From Euptelea pleiosperma (taxonomy: Eukaryota; Streptophyta; Magnoliopsida; Ranunculales; Eupteleaceae): a DNA stretch of 64,000 nucleotides. The stretch spans positions 17,174,753-17,238,752 of the forward strand of contig CM068552.1 in the NCBI GenBank assembly GCA_035048495.1, given 5' to 3'. This document shows positions 25,201-40,200 of the stretch, piece after piece (position 1 is the stretch's first letter; every line of letters begins with the position of its first letter). The notes beneath the pieces are model-generated. The model was not told the DNA's origin. It searched no databases and saw only the letters and a list, made by a program, of their open reading frames with translations. The translations under genes were made by a program, and so were the position numbers.

Positions 25201-28200
25201 TCCACCTAAGGTCTTTGGTTGTGTTTGCTATGTTCACGCCCATCATCGGAAGGACAAGTTAGATCCGAAAGCCGTCCGATGTGTGTTCCTTGGCTATTCG
25301 TCCACTCAGAAGGGATATCGGTGTTTCCATCCCTCTACCCGTCGTCGGTTTGTTTCTCTAGATGTTACATTTTTTGAGAGTCTTCCCTTCTTCTCAGTTG
25401 ATCGGACTTCTCTTCAGGGGGAGCTTGGGAGTATTGACGAGAGTCCGATACCTCCACAGGGGGAGATTCCTCAACCAGTACCCCTTGATTTGCTTGATGA
25501 GTCTCCTGTACCCTTGTCCTTATCTCCTACTGACACTGTGCCACAGGATCCGCAGCTGAAGACATATGCCAGACGACGTCAAAAAGAGAAACAGTCCACC
25601 ATCCAAGCTCACTGCCAGGAAATCCAACTCGATCCAGGTAATCGTGTCCTCAGTGATCCTCATGATGATATGTCTGTTGCTCCTTCTACTATCCTTCCCA
25701 TAGACATTGATGTACCTATTGCTCATCGGAAGGGTGTTCGGAACTGTGTTACCAAGCACCCTATCTCTCACTTTGTTTCCTATCAACAGCTCTCACCATC
25801 CTACAGGGCATTTGCTACTTCCCTATCCAGTGTCGCTCTGCCATCCGGTGTCTCAGATGCCCTCAGCCAGCCTCAGTGGAAAGCAGCCATGCTAGAGGAG
25901 ATGACAGCTCTAGAAAAGAATGGTACTTGGGATTTGGTTCCATTGCCTAGAGGAAAGAAACCCGTGGGGTGCAAGTGGGTATATACAGTGAAATACAAAG
26001 CAGATGGAAGTATCGACAGGTACAAGGCCCGTCTCGTTGCAAAAGGGTACACACAGACTTATGGGATTGACTACCAGGAGACGTTTGCTCCAGTGGCCAA
26101 GATGAACTCAGTTCGAGTTCTGTTATCTCTCGCGGCAAACTTTTCTTGGCCCCTCCACCAGTTGGATGTCAAGAATGCCTTCCTCCATGGTGATCTAGAG
26201 GAAGAGGTCTACATGACAGGTCCTCCGGGGTTCAGTCCGACTAGGAGTAAGGAACTTGTATGCAGACTGAAGAAAGCCTTGTATGGGCTTAAACAGTCAC
26301 CAAGGGCTTGGTTCGAGAGGTTCAGTTCCGCAGTCAAGAAGATTGGCTACTCGTAGAGTCAGGCGGACCACACTCTCTTCATTAAGAGAAGTCAAGGTCG
26401 TCTTACTGCTCTTATTGTATATGTGGATGATATCGTGGTCACAGGAGATGACCCAGATGAGGTTTGTAGATTGAAAAAATACCTCGGCACAGAGTTCGAA
26501 ATCAAGGATCTGGGAACCTTGAGATACTTTCTGGGCATTGAGGTTGCGAGGTCAAAGCAGGGTGTGTTTATCTCACAGAGAAAGTATGTACTTGATCTCC
26601 TTCGAGAGTCAGGAAACTTGGGAGCTAAACCAGCCGATACGCCTATAGAGCAGCAACATCGGCTGAATCCTGTTGATGGGGATCCCATTGCTGATGCAGG
26701 CCAGTTCCAGAGACTTGTTGGGCGTCTCATCTACCTTTCACTGACACGACCAGATATTGCATACGCAGTCAGTGTCATCAGTCAGTTCATGCATGCCCCT
26801 CGCTCTCCACATCTTGAGGCAGTACACCGAGTGTTACGCTATCTTAAGGGGGCTCCAGGGAAGGGTCTCCTGTTTAGTAAGAATGGACACCTGCGAGTTG
26901 AAGCTTATACAGACGCTGACTGGGCAGGTTCAGTCACTGACAGACGTTCCACATCAGGGTACTGCACGTATGTGGGAGGTAATCTGGTGTCTTGGCGCAG
27001 CAAGAAGCAACCAGTTGTCGCCCGCTCCAGTGCCGAAGCAGAGTACCGTTCTATGGCTCATGGTGTATGTGAGCTTCTATGGTTGAAGACTATGCTCAGT
27101 GAGCTCGGATATCCTGTCAAAGGGTCTATGCAACTGTATTGTGACAATAAAGCAGCCATCAGCATTGCTCATAATCCAGTTCAACACGACAGGACAAAGC
27201 ACATTGAGGTAGACCGTCACTTCATCAAAGAGAAACTTGGTCAGGGACTTATTTGCACACCGTATGTCCATACTGCTGATCAAGTTGCAGATGTATTAAC
27301 TAAAGGTGTTACTAAAGGGATCTTAGAGCACCTGTTATCCAAGCTGGGCATGATAGATATCTTCGCACCAGCTTGAGGGGGAGTGTTGTCAGGGACCTAC
27401 TTATAATATCTTATATTCTACAGGGGGCCCTTGTAATATTGTAAAACTTCACTTAATATATATATTGGGTGAAATCGTGTAGGCTATTCTAAGCTCTACA
27501 CGATTTCTCCTCTTTCCCCAATTCTCTTCTCCTCTCCTCTCTTCCATCTCTAACCCTAATCTCTTATTCTGGTTACGATCCAAGATTACAACACACTCCC
27601 CCTCAAGCTGGTTCGAAGATATCTATCATGCCCAGCTTGCCAATCAAGGTATGGAGAACAGACTTGTTCACCCCCATTGTTAGTATGTCGGCAACCTGTT
27701 TCTGTTTTCTCACATATGGAGTACAAATCAATCCTCGTTGAAGTTTCTCTTTGATAAAGTGACGAGCAACTTCAATATGTTTGGTCCTATCATGCTGGAC
27801 TGGGTTGTGAGCAATGCTGATGGCGGCGTTGTTGTCATAGTAAAGGCTCATTGGCTCTGTCACCTGGAGTCCCAGTTCCTCAAGTATGGTCCTCAACCAA
27901 AGCAGTTCGCACATACCATGTGACATAGAGCGAAACTCTGCCTCTGTACTAGATAGAGCTACATCCGGCTGGTTCTTGCTTCGCGAAGAGACAAGGTTTC
28001 CTCCAATAAGGGTACAGTATCCTGACGTAGACCGACGATCAGTAACTGAATCTGCCCAATTTGCATCAGTATATGCTTCCACTCTAAAGTGTCCATTTTG
28101 CCCGAATAGTATGCCACGACCTGGAGAGCCCTTGAGGTACCGAAGAACTCGGTGAGCTGCCTCAAGATGTGATGACCATGGTGCATGCATAAGCTGATTG

Positions 28201-31200
28201 ATAACACTAACATTGTAAGCAATATCCGATATCCGGACGGGTGTGTGCCAAGTAGATCAACCTGCCAACCAATCGCTGAAACATAGCGACATCCTCAAGG
28301 GTGTCACCCTCAAAATTCAACCGATGGTTCTGATCAATTGGAGTCTCTGTTGGTCGAGCTCCCAAATACCCAGTCTCATCCAGAAGGTCCAATAGATACT
28401 TCCGTTGAGAGATGAAGATGCCCTTCTAAGATCGAGCAACTTCAATTCCCAGGAAGTATTTCAGTGGCCCCAAATCCTTTGTCTAAAACTTCGAGGACAA
28501 GATCTTCAACTACTTTATCTCCTTACGATCATTCTCAATGATGACAATGTCATCAACATAGACGATCAGTGCCGTGGTACTAGTCTGTTGGTACTTCACA
28601 AACAACGTGTGATCGGCCTGACTTTGCTTGTAGCCCACTCGTCTGATCGCACTGCTAAACCGTTCGAACCATGCCCTTGGAGACTGCATTAGCCCATACA
28701 GGGCTTTCCTTAACTTGCACACCTTGTCGTCACTTCCAGCAAATGTCAACCCAGGTGGTAGTTTCATGTACACTTCTTCTGTCATATATCCATGCAGAAA
28801 GGCATTCTTCACATCTAGCTGATGCAATGACCAGGACAGGTTGGTAGCTAAGGATTGAAGAACTCTGACTGAGTTCATCTTGGCCACAGGTGCAAAAGTC
28901 TCCTGATAGTTTATCCCATATGTCTGAGTGAATCCCTTGGCTACGAGTCGTACCTTGTATCATTCGACTGACCCGTCAGCTTTATGCTTCACTGTAAAGA
29001 CCTATTTGCACCCCACATGTTTCTTTCCTCTGGGTAGGTGAACAAGTTCACATGTTTTGTTCTTCTTAAGAGCCTGCATTTCATCCATCATAGCTTCTTT
29101 CCACTTTGGGTGACTAAGTGCGTCTGTAACACTAGAAGGCAAAGAAACAGAGGCAATACTGACAAAATTCTGATATGACGGAGACAGACTGATCCGAGAC
29201 AAAATGTGAGATAGGGCGTTCCGTACAAGTTCGTACACCCTTCCGAAGTGCAATAAGGAGGTCAATATCAGTGCTCATATGATCATTAGAGGTACGAGAT
29301 GCAAGTGGCTCAAGAACAGAAATAGGAATTGAGGTAGGGACATGAGCAATACATGGAACTGGATCTGAGAGAAGACTTGCAGATGTAGGCGTAGGGACAG
29401 TGGCTTGTCCTTTCTTCTTGGTTCTGACATATACACGCACATCAGCTGCAGTAGTGGAAGTGTCCTTGTCACTAGACTGAGGTCCCAGCATAGGAATAGA
29501 GAAAGGCAGAGGACTGGGGACACTCTCTTTTGCAACATCATGCTCCCCCTGAAGAGAGGTCCGCTCACCAAAGAAGGGTATGGACTCAACAAAGGTGACA
29601 TCCGTAGAGATGAAGCGACGGCGGAATATGGACTTAACGAACACACCCAAAAACTTTTGGAGGAACAATGAAAGTCGGGCGGTCGGGAACTAGGAGAGAT
29701 AGGGGAGTCTGAAATCCGAGAACCCAAGAGGGCATACGATTGATAAGGTATACAGCAAGTAAGACGGACTCAGACCAATAGTGTTTTGGGACCTGCATGC
29801 CTAACCGGAGAGCACGCTCAACTTCAAGAAGGTGACGGTTTTTCCTCTCAACAGTCCCATTCTGTTGAGGTGTGGAAGGGCACGAGGTCTGATGAACAAT
29901 GTCATGAGATTCAAAGTAGGATTTAAGACCCCCATCGAGGTATTACCCCCCATTGTCAGAGCGAAGAATCTTAAGAGTGGTTGGAACTGAGTGGTAACCA
30001 TCTTATGGAACTCTTGGAAAATAGAGAATACAACATCTTTGGTTCGCATAAGGTACACCCAGGTACAACCACTAAAGTCATCTACAAAGGTAACAAAGTA
30101 CCGATATCCAAACAAAGAAGTCATGAGCGTGGGGCCCCACACATCAAAATGCACAATAGAAAAAATAGTACTTTTATTCTCATTAATGGAAAAAATAGAA
30201 CGACAATGTTTTGCCAGTTCACATGTTTCACCATGAAAGGGAACTGCAGAAACAGAAGAGAAAGTAGGAAGACACGCTTAAGACTGACACGTTTACATGA
30301 CCTAGCTGGTTATTTCAAAGCATTAACTGGTCTTTATTGACTCTACTACTACTACTGATGCTGGATTGGTGTGCAGATGAAGAAACCGAAGAATCCAGGA
30401 TGTTATAAGCCACCGTCCTCACGTCCACTGGCAATTGTCCGCTTCGACTCTAGATCCTGAAACACATAGTGAGAAGGAAAAATTGTTACACTGCAGTTAA
30501 GACTTTTGGTAAGACTATTGACGGATAGTAAATTAGCGGTGAATTGAGGAACATGCAAAATGGAAGATAAAAGAGAGTGCTGGTGTGGCATGAAGATCCC
30601 CTTTTCCAGAGATGGAGGAATAGGTGCCATCAGCTATCCGAACTTTGTCACGACCAGAGCAAATACCATAACTAGAGAAAACGGAGGACATACCAGTCAT
30701 GTGATCAGATGCCCCTGAATCAATGATCTAAGAAGGGCTGGAAGGTACAGTAGAGGCGGAAAAAGTAGTTTTTTAGGTACCTGTGTGAGCAAATGCAGAC
30801 TTGGAAGTGGAGGCTTGGCCATTGAGTTGAGCCATCATGCGGCGAAGTCGCTCAAGATCTGCAGGAGAGAACGAATTCATGTCCCCAGAGGTGGTAGACA
30901 CTGGTGGTGCGGTGTCCTGAGTGATTGAGTGCGCTAAGTGGGGTCTCTGTTTTCCTGATTGACGCTGACGAGAAGTCGGGGCCTGTCTTGGGGGACGTCC
31001 ATGGAGCTTCCTGCAAGTGACCTGGATATGGCCCATGCGATCGCTGTGATCACATTTGGGTTTGGGTCGGTCTCTAGACTCCTTCGGACTAGATGTCTGG
31101 CCTTTTTGATTAGTAGCAGCTAGGGCAGAGCGGTCCTAAGTATCACTCCACACAAGGTTTTAAATTTCGGCGTACCGAAATCCCCGAAATATGGGTTTTT

Positions 31201-34200
31201 AAAGCGAAATCCACCGAAATCTCGAAATTTCGGTTCGGGCCTCACTGAAATGACTACCAAAACCGAAATTATAAACCTTGCTCCCACTGCGGAGTTGCAT
31301 GGCAAAGCGGTGGCTGTCCTCCCCCTGAATGTAACCATAGACCTGTGCTAGAGAGGTTGGAGCCGGATCCCTGCCAAGGATCTGAACACAAATTCCCTCA
31401 AAGCTCGGATGAAGGTCGGAGAGAAATTGGAATATCCAAGAACGTTCACACATCGCCTTAAATGATTGATGTCATCTGCGCACTTGGGGGAGTAACTCTG
31501 GTAGTGATCGATCTCCTCTCATTTGCTTCGAAGGGAAGCATAATATGTACCAAGCTTCATCTCCCCCTGACGAAGATAAGATATCTCTTGCTCTAGTTCA
31601 TAGAGCTTGGCGCAATTGCCCTTCTGGGAGTATGTCCGAGATGCGGCATCCCAAACATCTTTGGCCGTTGGTAGGAACATAAACCCTTTGCTGATTTAGG
31701 TTTGCATCGAGTAAAGTCGGGTTCTCCATAACCCAAATCCGGTGAGATTTTGTCTTTCGGATTTGGTTCTTTAGTAGCACCAGTCAGATACTCATTGTAG
31801 CCATGGCCCCCAATGTACATGAGTGCAGAAGTCTTCCATTCCTAGAAAGTTGGTGCCATCGAGCTTCACAGTGGTGATGCAGAGTTGATGGTTGTGATCT
31901 CCATGAGAGCCATGAGCCACAGGACGATCCTCAGAGGAAGAGCCAGAAATCGTAGATATGGCTCAGGGGAACTCATTGGAGCAGGACCAACACAAATAGC
32001 AGGTAATGTACCGGAGGCTCCCAGAAAACCGAAGCGAGGTCTAGAGGATCCCTAAAGGCCCAATGAATGGTGCACCTAGGACATGAGGGCCCAGAGAGGT
32101 CTAATTTTGGAAGAAAATCAAAACCCACAAAATAGCTCGGGGATCCAGGTGATTTTTGGAAACTAGGGTTTCGACGGTCAGAATTCGTCGAACCAAGTTT
32201 CAAACTGTTCCACGAGCAGTACTGAAGAGGGGGACAAGGTCAGAGGGGCTGTTGTTGCGTGAATCTCACAAAAATCGAAAACCAAAATATCTGAAAATCG
32301 GGCCGATTTTTGGAAACTGATGATCTGGCGGTCGGAAAAATGTGAGGCGTCTTTCTGACAGTCCCTGGGTGAGTACTGGAGAGTGTGGTTAGGGTAGAAA
32401 ACCCTACCGTGGTGCGGATCTCATGAAAATAAAAAACCTAAAAATCTGGAGATCGAGTCGATTTTTGGAAACCTGTGATCCAGATGTCAGAAAAACTGCG
32501 AAGCAACTGTCGGACAATCCCTAGGAGAGCACTGGCGAGGGCGGCTAGGGTAGAGTCTACTATTGTTGCTCGGATCTTTAGGAAATCAAAAACCCAAAAA
32601 TCCTCGAAAAACGCGTTGGCCAAAAAAATGCTGGAGAAGCTTAAGAAGAAGCCAAACTGGATCTTTGATGCGGCTGAGGGAAAAAACTAAAATAAGAGCC
32701 TCTGGTGTTTTGCCTCGGGATTAATCCCCGGATATCGCAGGAATGATTTCTGCGATTTCCTCAAAAGTTCACCTCGGCTTCAGATGCTCACATAACCGTC
32801 TTAGATCAGAATGGAGTCTCTAGGGTACAAAGACACATGCCCTAGAGCTACCATGCTCTGATACCATGTTGTAATTTTGGTTGTGATCAGTATAGAAAAG
32901 ATTAGAGAAACGAAGAGAAATATTAATGGAGGCGGAAGAAGGTGAGGGCAGAGAAGATAAAGAGGTTGTGGGAAGAGTAGAGAATGAATAGTTAATTCAT
33001 TCTTTCTCGCACACATACTATATATATATGATGGGTATAAACCCTACAAAGAAGAAAATGTGGGGAGTTAAGTGGTGGGCCCACATGGCTCCCACAATAC
33101 AAGTACATGGGTTAAGTGGAAGGCCCACTTAACCCTCCTAATAGCCCATAAAGATACCCACGTGGGAAGTGGGGTGCAGCCCACTTGAGACACCCACGTG
33201 GGTGTAAAACATAAACTCCAATAGAAGTGACCAATTCCATTACCTTCGTTCTATTTATTCATAAAGAAGGAGAGATTGAGGAGGATATTGCCCATAAAAT
33301 TAGAGCGGGGAGGGGGGCTAAGTGGAGATGTGCTTCTGAAGTGCTATGTGATTGTCATATGCCAATAGGCTAAAAGGAAAATTCTGTAAGACGGTAAGAA
33401 GACCGGCAAGCTTTGTGGAGCAGAATGTTTGGCAATCAAGAAACAATATGTTCATAAAATGACTATAGCCAAGATGAGGATGTTGGGAGGGATGTGTGAT
33501 AACACAAGGAAAGACAAAGTTAGATTTGAATGCATTGGTGAAAATATAGGAGTACCCCCAAAGAAGCGACAAAATGATAAGAAAAATTGATTGAGATGGG
33601 TTGGTCATGTACCACGAAGATCAATGGCAACATTAGTGAGGAGGAATGTGCAAGTTGAAGGACCTAAAGGGTGAGGAGAAGGCCAAAACGGACATGGATT
33701 GAGGTTCTGAGAGGATATTTTAAGAAACTTGCCTTAATGGACGAGATGGCTTTAGACAGGATTGAATAGAGGAACGTGATTTTTGCAGCCGACCCCATAC
33801 AGTGAGGAAAAGGCTTATGATGATGATGATATTGATGTGCTAAGGTTAGCATGTTGAGTCTTGCTTGTTTGACTTCTGATACCATTTGCGCTCTTTTTCT
33901 ACTACATTTTTGGCTCCTATTAAAGATGGTTTGCTGCATCTTGGTTATGTGTTTGTGTTCAACTATGATATGGCACACAAAAAATCTGCATCCGAACGCT
34001 CCCTATTCAAATAGAGTTATTGAGGTATAACTATGAACTTTCATTTCAGAGAACACACTTGCACCCCGAAAAGCCCATGTAAAAACAAGAAGAAAGTTTG
34101 TGCTATAATTGTGTTGTCTGAAAAAGATGGTTTAGGGGCCTTTGGAGGGAGAGGAATCGTAGGGTTTTCGAAGGCAAGAGCGTGGATACGACGTCGATTA

Positions 34201-37200
34201 TCGTCAACATCAAGGGGATTTGTATTTGTGGTCCAAGGTGTATATGGAATGTCAGGGCATATTTTCGAAGACTTTGTTTTCCGTATGGACCTTCTTCAAT
34301 CTCGGGATTGATGTTAGTGGATTCCCCTTGAGCTGTTGTTTGGTGGTTTGTATCTTTTTTGTTTTCCCTTGGCTTCTTGTAGGTCATCTTGACCTCCTTT
34401 AGCCTTGCTTTTGTACACTTTGCCTTTGTTTATTAATAAAGTTTCCACTTACCAAAAAAGAAAAAAGAAAAAGATGGTTTATAATTACACCCCACTAACT
34501 CTAATTGAATAGATTTTTTTTTTTTTAACTCTGATCAATAATTGAGTCGATTTATTTTTTCAACAAACACCCCATAATTATTTTTAGTTGACATACTCGT
34601 GTCCATGTTTGTACAACCCTTTTTTTCCCTTCATAGAATAAAAAATGTGCAAGGGTCTTTTTCTCTTTGTTGATGGATGCAACTAAGTCTTTGAATTAAT
34701 TTTTTTTCCAAGAAGGGCCAATTCCTAATGTAGCTGTGTAACACATTTTCCGTTATATGTTTATCTTTTCAGTTTTATGTTTTAAATTCGTATTTGAAAT
34801 AAAAAATTATCGTTCTTTGACCCAAAACTGGTGTTCAATTTTCAGGGTGTCAATGATATTTTGGTTGGAGTTTTTGTTACCTAATTTGCAATTTCTATCA
34901 GGGTTTCTTAACTAATCTTTTTTGTATGCAGCTTTTGTAGATGTTTCTCCAGAAGAAGTGTTGCAAAAGGATCTTGTTGAAAATTCTATAGAATCAATCG
35001 AGACACATCCCTCCAAGGATGTTCAGTTTACTGAGGAAGTGAGTCTTGGGCATTGAGTTTTCGATAGAGAGGTTATAATGCTTTAATGTCATGTGCTTAG
35101 TTTATTTATGTTGAACATGCTTATGAAGGTTTCTCAAAATGGAGCTGCTGCCAAGCAGGATAAAGGTGCTTCTAATGAGCTTCCCCAATCTACTGGTGAG
35201 TAAACAAACAGTTAGAACTACTTGTGCTCTATTTGGAGATACATTTTGTACCAGACATGCACACTTGATATTTAGATGCAAGCGAACTGATTGTGACAAT
35301 GCAGCTCATATGCACAAATGTTGATTCACAATTAGTTTCTCCTACATACAGAAGATCTTTCCAGTATCAGTGACAGTTTTTCGAGCTATGACATATGCTT
35401 ATAGGATAAGATGCCCAGATACAGGTAAGGATGTGGACATCGAGTAATTGTCCAAGCCACTAAAGTGGCTAAAGTAGTGATGACCTGTCAGTAGAATGGG
35501 TTTCTTATGGGAACTCCATCAATTCCTAGTCTCTACTGAAAATCAGGAACAGGGATTCGACTCTTAGTTTCCCAAAATCTAGGATGCCAATAAGGATATG
35601 TGTATTGCGTCAAGTATTTTGATACCATGATTTAGTTTTTGAAGCTAAGCATCATTTTTAGTATTTATATCATGCCAAATTGAATGAAACTACTAACATT
35701 GTAAAGTCTTTTTCAATAAAATTATGTACTATTTATGTATTTTTGTTGACAAAATAGTTGAGGAAATTATTTAGGAGTTAGTAACCAGTGGTACCGTACA
35801 ATAAGAAATGAGGAAATTGTAGTGTAGGAGTATCCAAGCAGTATACTATACTAGTACCGGTGTTATATCATGTCAATATGGGTACACTAGGAATGTTGAA
35901 CTATCTAGTTATAATAGGTCATAGGTTGGTTCTCTGCCTAATGGTTTTTTATAATCTCTCACTAGCAAGGTACTAAATTTCGCTCAGTTAAAATTCAGGA
36001 TTAATTCAAAGACGTTCAATTTGACTTGGAGAAATTTTGTAAAAAATCGCCAACATAGAGAAGTTTGCAGATATGATGCATTATACATTTGTAATACTAT
36101 TTTAGCTTAAATGTGTAAAAGAAACATGAAATTATAAAGAAAAATAGCGTTTACCAATGAACGACTTGAAAATACGCAACCCAATGAACGTTTGATCTTG
36201 ATTTCAACCCCTTCAAGTTGTTTTGACTCAAAAACTCTTAATGGAGTGATTGTTTTTCACGTGAGAACCTCCAAAAGCAAGGAAATGTGGAAAAATGGGG
36301 ATAAATGTGTTTTAAACACTAATCAACTATTTTAAACTTTCGGTCTTGAATAATTATTTGCCTAAATCTTAAAGGTTAACTTTGCTTCACTAATCATAAA
36401 TCAACAAAATTTGCCAAAACTCTAGTTAATTTTAATATAATACCGTGCTCACTAGCAATTGAGAAAATTTATGTGGAGGCATCCTAGAAGATTATTTAAT
36501 ATCTAATAAAGTAGGACTAATAAAATGTAGAGATCAATATGTGGCTATGAAAAATCAAATATAATACAAGTAGAAAACGTATTTATCTTAGCACACAAAA
36601 ATTGGTGTAGACAGGGTCGAAGGTATGTCATTTTTTAGCCTTTGAACCAAATCTGAATAACAGGGGCACTGGCGAAGTGAAGGGGAAGTGAAGTATTTTG
36701 GGGGTTTTAAGGGTATTTTGGGAAGTCTCTGTTCAAGTGATCTTTTGAGTGTTTTCTTGTTTTTAGGAGGGTAGTTTTGTCTTTTTAAGAAATGGATGGT
36801 TAGAATATTTGGGGATAATCCAATCAAGATTGTCCAGGGTTGGTTGTAAAGAGGTGGAGAGGAATTTTTTGGTGAATTTCTATCTTGAAGAGAAGCTTTT
36901 GGAGATCTTCCCTATAGTGGGTGTACTTGTCGATCATTGCCCGTAAAACTATGAGCTCTGGCCACGCCATTGACACCCTTTTGCCGTGATCTTTACGCAA
37001 GGGTCATCATTTTTCTAGGCCTGCCGCTACATTTCCACGCGAGGTCCTGCCAACATTTCCATTATCACCATCAATACATCTCCATTTTCTCTTTAGTGCT
37101 TAAGCTTTTAGGTTGAATCGAAGTCGGGTAAACCCTTTCCACCATTTGGTATTAGAGTAGCTCTATTTGGGTTTGTTATCTTCGATGAGCTCTATGATTT

Positions 37201-40200
37201 CGTCCTTTGTGTCGAGGTCGATAGACTACGTTTTTGTGTGTATTTGGGGTCAGCAAATCACCATATGGGACATCACTCTTTCGAGGGTTTTTTCTTGTCG
37301 GAAAAAGTACATCAAATCCGGCCAACTAATATTGCTTACAACTGCTTTTTTGCTTTCCATTTGAAGGGAAATACAACACAAAATACCCAAAACAACCCTC
37401 TAAAAGTTAGTTTTTGGGGTTCTACAACCATCCTTGCCGGAGCAGCTCTGGTCACTGGTGAGCCTTCCACCGTCGATTAGATGATTAACTATGGTCCCCA
37501 CTGTGCGGACCAGTGGTTTGATTTTTGGGTTGAAACCTCCAACTCTAACGTGTGTGAGGTTAAAGAAAAGACAACAATGTGGGGCCTCTTATTTAAATTC
37601 GAGCTCACTTCAATTCGTACTTGGACTTAAGTAGATCAAGGCCCAGGCCAAATCAAGTACCAGGCTTAAGCCTAGTCTAGGTCTAGCCAACATTAAAGTA
37701 TCTATAGTAGACTTGTGGTGAGCAAAGTAGCAACAAAAAAAGGTTTGAAAAGAGGGAAAGTGCACTGTGTGGACTCGACCCACGGTAGTTGTTTGGACCT
37801 ATGGTGCACTAGAAAAAAATCCCGTGGTAAGATATAAGAGATAGGGTGCTTCATTTAGAAGGCTAACATTTGCATACACACTAAGATTCGGTTTATGTGA
37901 ATTGTTTTATGATCAAACAATGCCCGATCCTCATGGGACTTATACTGTATTAATCGTCAAGCTGAAGGCAGTCATTCTACTCCAATTGAGAAGTACTAAA
38001 TTAATCCCTAATTTAACAATACAAAATCATCATAAAGCTCGCATATCACTATTTTTACGTGATCGGGACCCATATAACCTCCGATCTAAGCGATATTTAT
38101 ATCACTGTGACCGTAAAAGTAAGATCTATCATTCTACATGTAATATGGTTGTCTGAGGGGTGAGAGGCCGATGTGGCCGAAAAGACGAGTATGTCACTAT
38201 GGAAGCATCCCGAGAATTTCAGCAAGACATGCAAAAACAAATCCAAAACTTGGCACAAATAAAACTTGATAGGATATCTTCTTCACATGACCCAACAAGC
38301 CCCCAAACACCGATTCAGTCTAGAAATCAGCCTAGTAGTAGCCACAGACATCATACAGAAGGGAGTGAAGAGGATGATACTGAGGGCATGTTTGGAGAGA
38401 GGCCCCACAAGAAAACCAAACCCGAGTGGGAGGAGTGACTGATTCGAGCCCTGGAGAATAATCAGATTCTCGTTATCCAAGTCTACCATACCGACTTTGA
38501 CAGTGACATGGAGTCGAATGGTTTCCTGGATTGGTTTGACAACATCGAAAGCTTCTTTGAATGGAAAGGGTTCCATGAAGCAAAGAAAGATAAACTCATG
38601 AGAACTAAGTTGAATTCTCTTGCCTCCCTATGGTGGCATCAATTGCTATAGTCCTGGGAACACAATGGCAAGGAGAAGATTCGATCTTGGGAGAAAATGA
38701 AATAAAAGCTTAGAGCTTAGTTTTTGCCTCGATATTACTCCCAAGTTCTCTATTAGTGTTTCGAAAACCATAGACAAGGGAGTAAGAGTGTGAAGGAATA
38801 CACACAAATATTTCATCATCTCATTATTCATAATAATCTGAACAAAACAAAGGATCAACTGATAAGTGGATACTTTAATGGACTATGACTCCCAATCTAA
38901 GATCAAGTCACTCTTCATGCATTGTACAAGTTCCATGATGCCTATCAAATAGCATTAAAGGCCGTAGCTCAACTTGATAGAGTTAACTCAAACCGATCAA
39001 ATATAGAATCTCTTCGTTTTCTATTGTGTACCAACCTCTAATCCACAATTGAGGAGATAAAGTTGTTTCAAAAGGATCTCAAGCAGTTCATCCATCTAAA
39101 CCTAATGAGGAAACGAAGGGTAAAGATCGTGGCTCAACACATGCAGCGAGACAACGCGAAGGCTATGGAATCATATGTTTTTTGTGCATGGAGAAAGGAT
39201 ATTGCTCACATGAATGTTTGAAACAAGCAAAGGACAGCCGCACAAGTGTCACAAAATTCAGGGCGAGCCAAAGTATGATGATTATGGCGATGATACAGAA
39301 GGTGACGAAGAAAAGCTAGTTTTAGAAAGGCACCTCACTGGTGACACCATGGGAGAGGTTCTTTTGAGCCGAAAAGTAGAAACCTTATCCAAAATCAGTG
39401 CAGAGGAAGAATGATTTAAGGACAAAATTCTTCCAAACTTGGTGTACTATTGGAAATGTGTATGACCTTGTCATTGACAGTTGTAGTAGTCATAACCTAG
39501 TGGTAGCTACATTGGTAGAGAAGTTGTGTTTCAAAACCATTGAGCACCCACACCCACAACCTCACCAAATCATGTGGCTCATGGAAGGGAATGAAATGCT
39601 GATCAACAACCAATGTTTAGTGAATTTCGAGGTCGGAGAATGCTATGAAGATTCATTTTGATGCAACACAGTGCTTGTGGATTATGTTCTATTCTTCTCG
39701 GTCTTCCATGGCAACACAACTGAGAGACAACCCATTATGGTGAGACAAATGCATTTACCTTCATAAAGATGGGCATATTGTCATGCCACAACCCCGCAAA
39801 GAGAAAGTCCACTCCTTTGACCATAAATGCTCATGATGTGACATCTAGGAGTGAATGTGGTTATGTCAAATTGGTGAAGAAGAGGTGTGAACCCACATTG
39901 AGGGAGGGAAGCTTCAGAGAACTGACATTTGAAACTCAAGGACAAGTTTCTTCTCAGCGAGGGAGTAATGGTGTAGATAGGGTCGGAGGTCCGTCGTATC
40001 TGAGCCCGAGTCCCCTTGAATAGAATCTGTAGAACAGGGGAACATGCGAAGTGAAGTGTTTTTGGGGTTTTTGAAGGTATTTTGGGAAGTTTTATAAATA
40101 TACAAGTGTTTTGTTTTTAGAAGGTTCGTTTTTGAGGAAATCGATGGTTAGGAATTTTTGGGGATAATTCATTGGTTAAGATTGTCCAAGGTTTAGGGGT

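Larger units (their letters stand above)
22196..27593 (+). mobile_element. young full-length Copia retrotransposon (Copia-D)
   Basis: The 5,398-bp element has two 210-bp LTRs that I read as identical. The target duplication is CACTC (22191-22195 and 27594-27598), the primer-binding site TGGTATCAGAGC starts at 22406, and the polypurine tract GAGGGGGAG is at 27375-27383. It carries one long polyprotein frame broken only by two TAG codons. It inserted into Copia-C in opposite orientation, right at that element's polypurine tract. Sense orientation relative to TIC40. Confidence 0.95.
21636..33223 (-). mobile_element. antisense Copia retrotransposon (Copia-C), interrupted by Copia-D
   Basis: LTRs at 21636-21981 and 32867-33223 are flanked by the 5-bp duplication GAAGT (21631-21635 and 33224-33228). 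The primer-binding site, read on the minus strand, is TGGTATCAGAGCA at 32854-32866, directly inside the right LTR, so transcription ran right to left. It was inserted into the RTE LINE and later received Copia-D (22196-27593). Its LTRs differ at many positions, so it is clearly older than Copia-D. Confidence 0.88.

Noticed and set aside
32201..32690. Small genes with Arg/Lys-rich frames
   Set aside because: They lie in the leader of Copia-C and have no conserved features.
21640..33223. Two separate Copia elements side by side
   Set aside because: Target duplications GAAGT outside and CACTC inside show one nested in the other.
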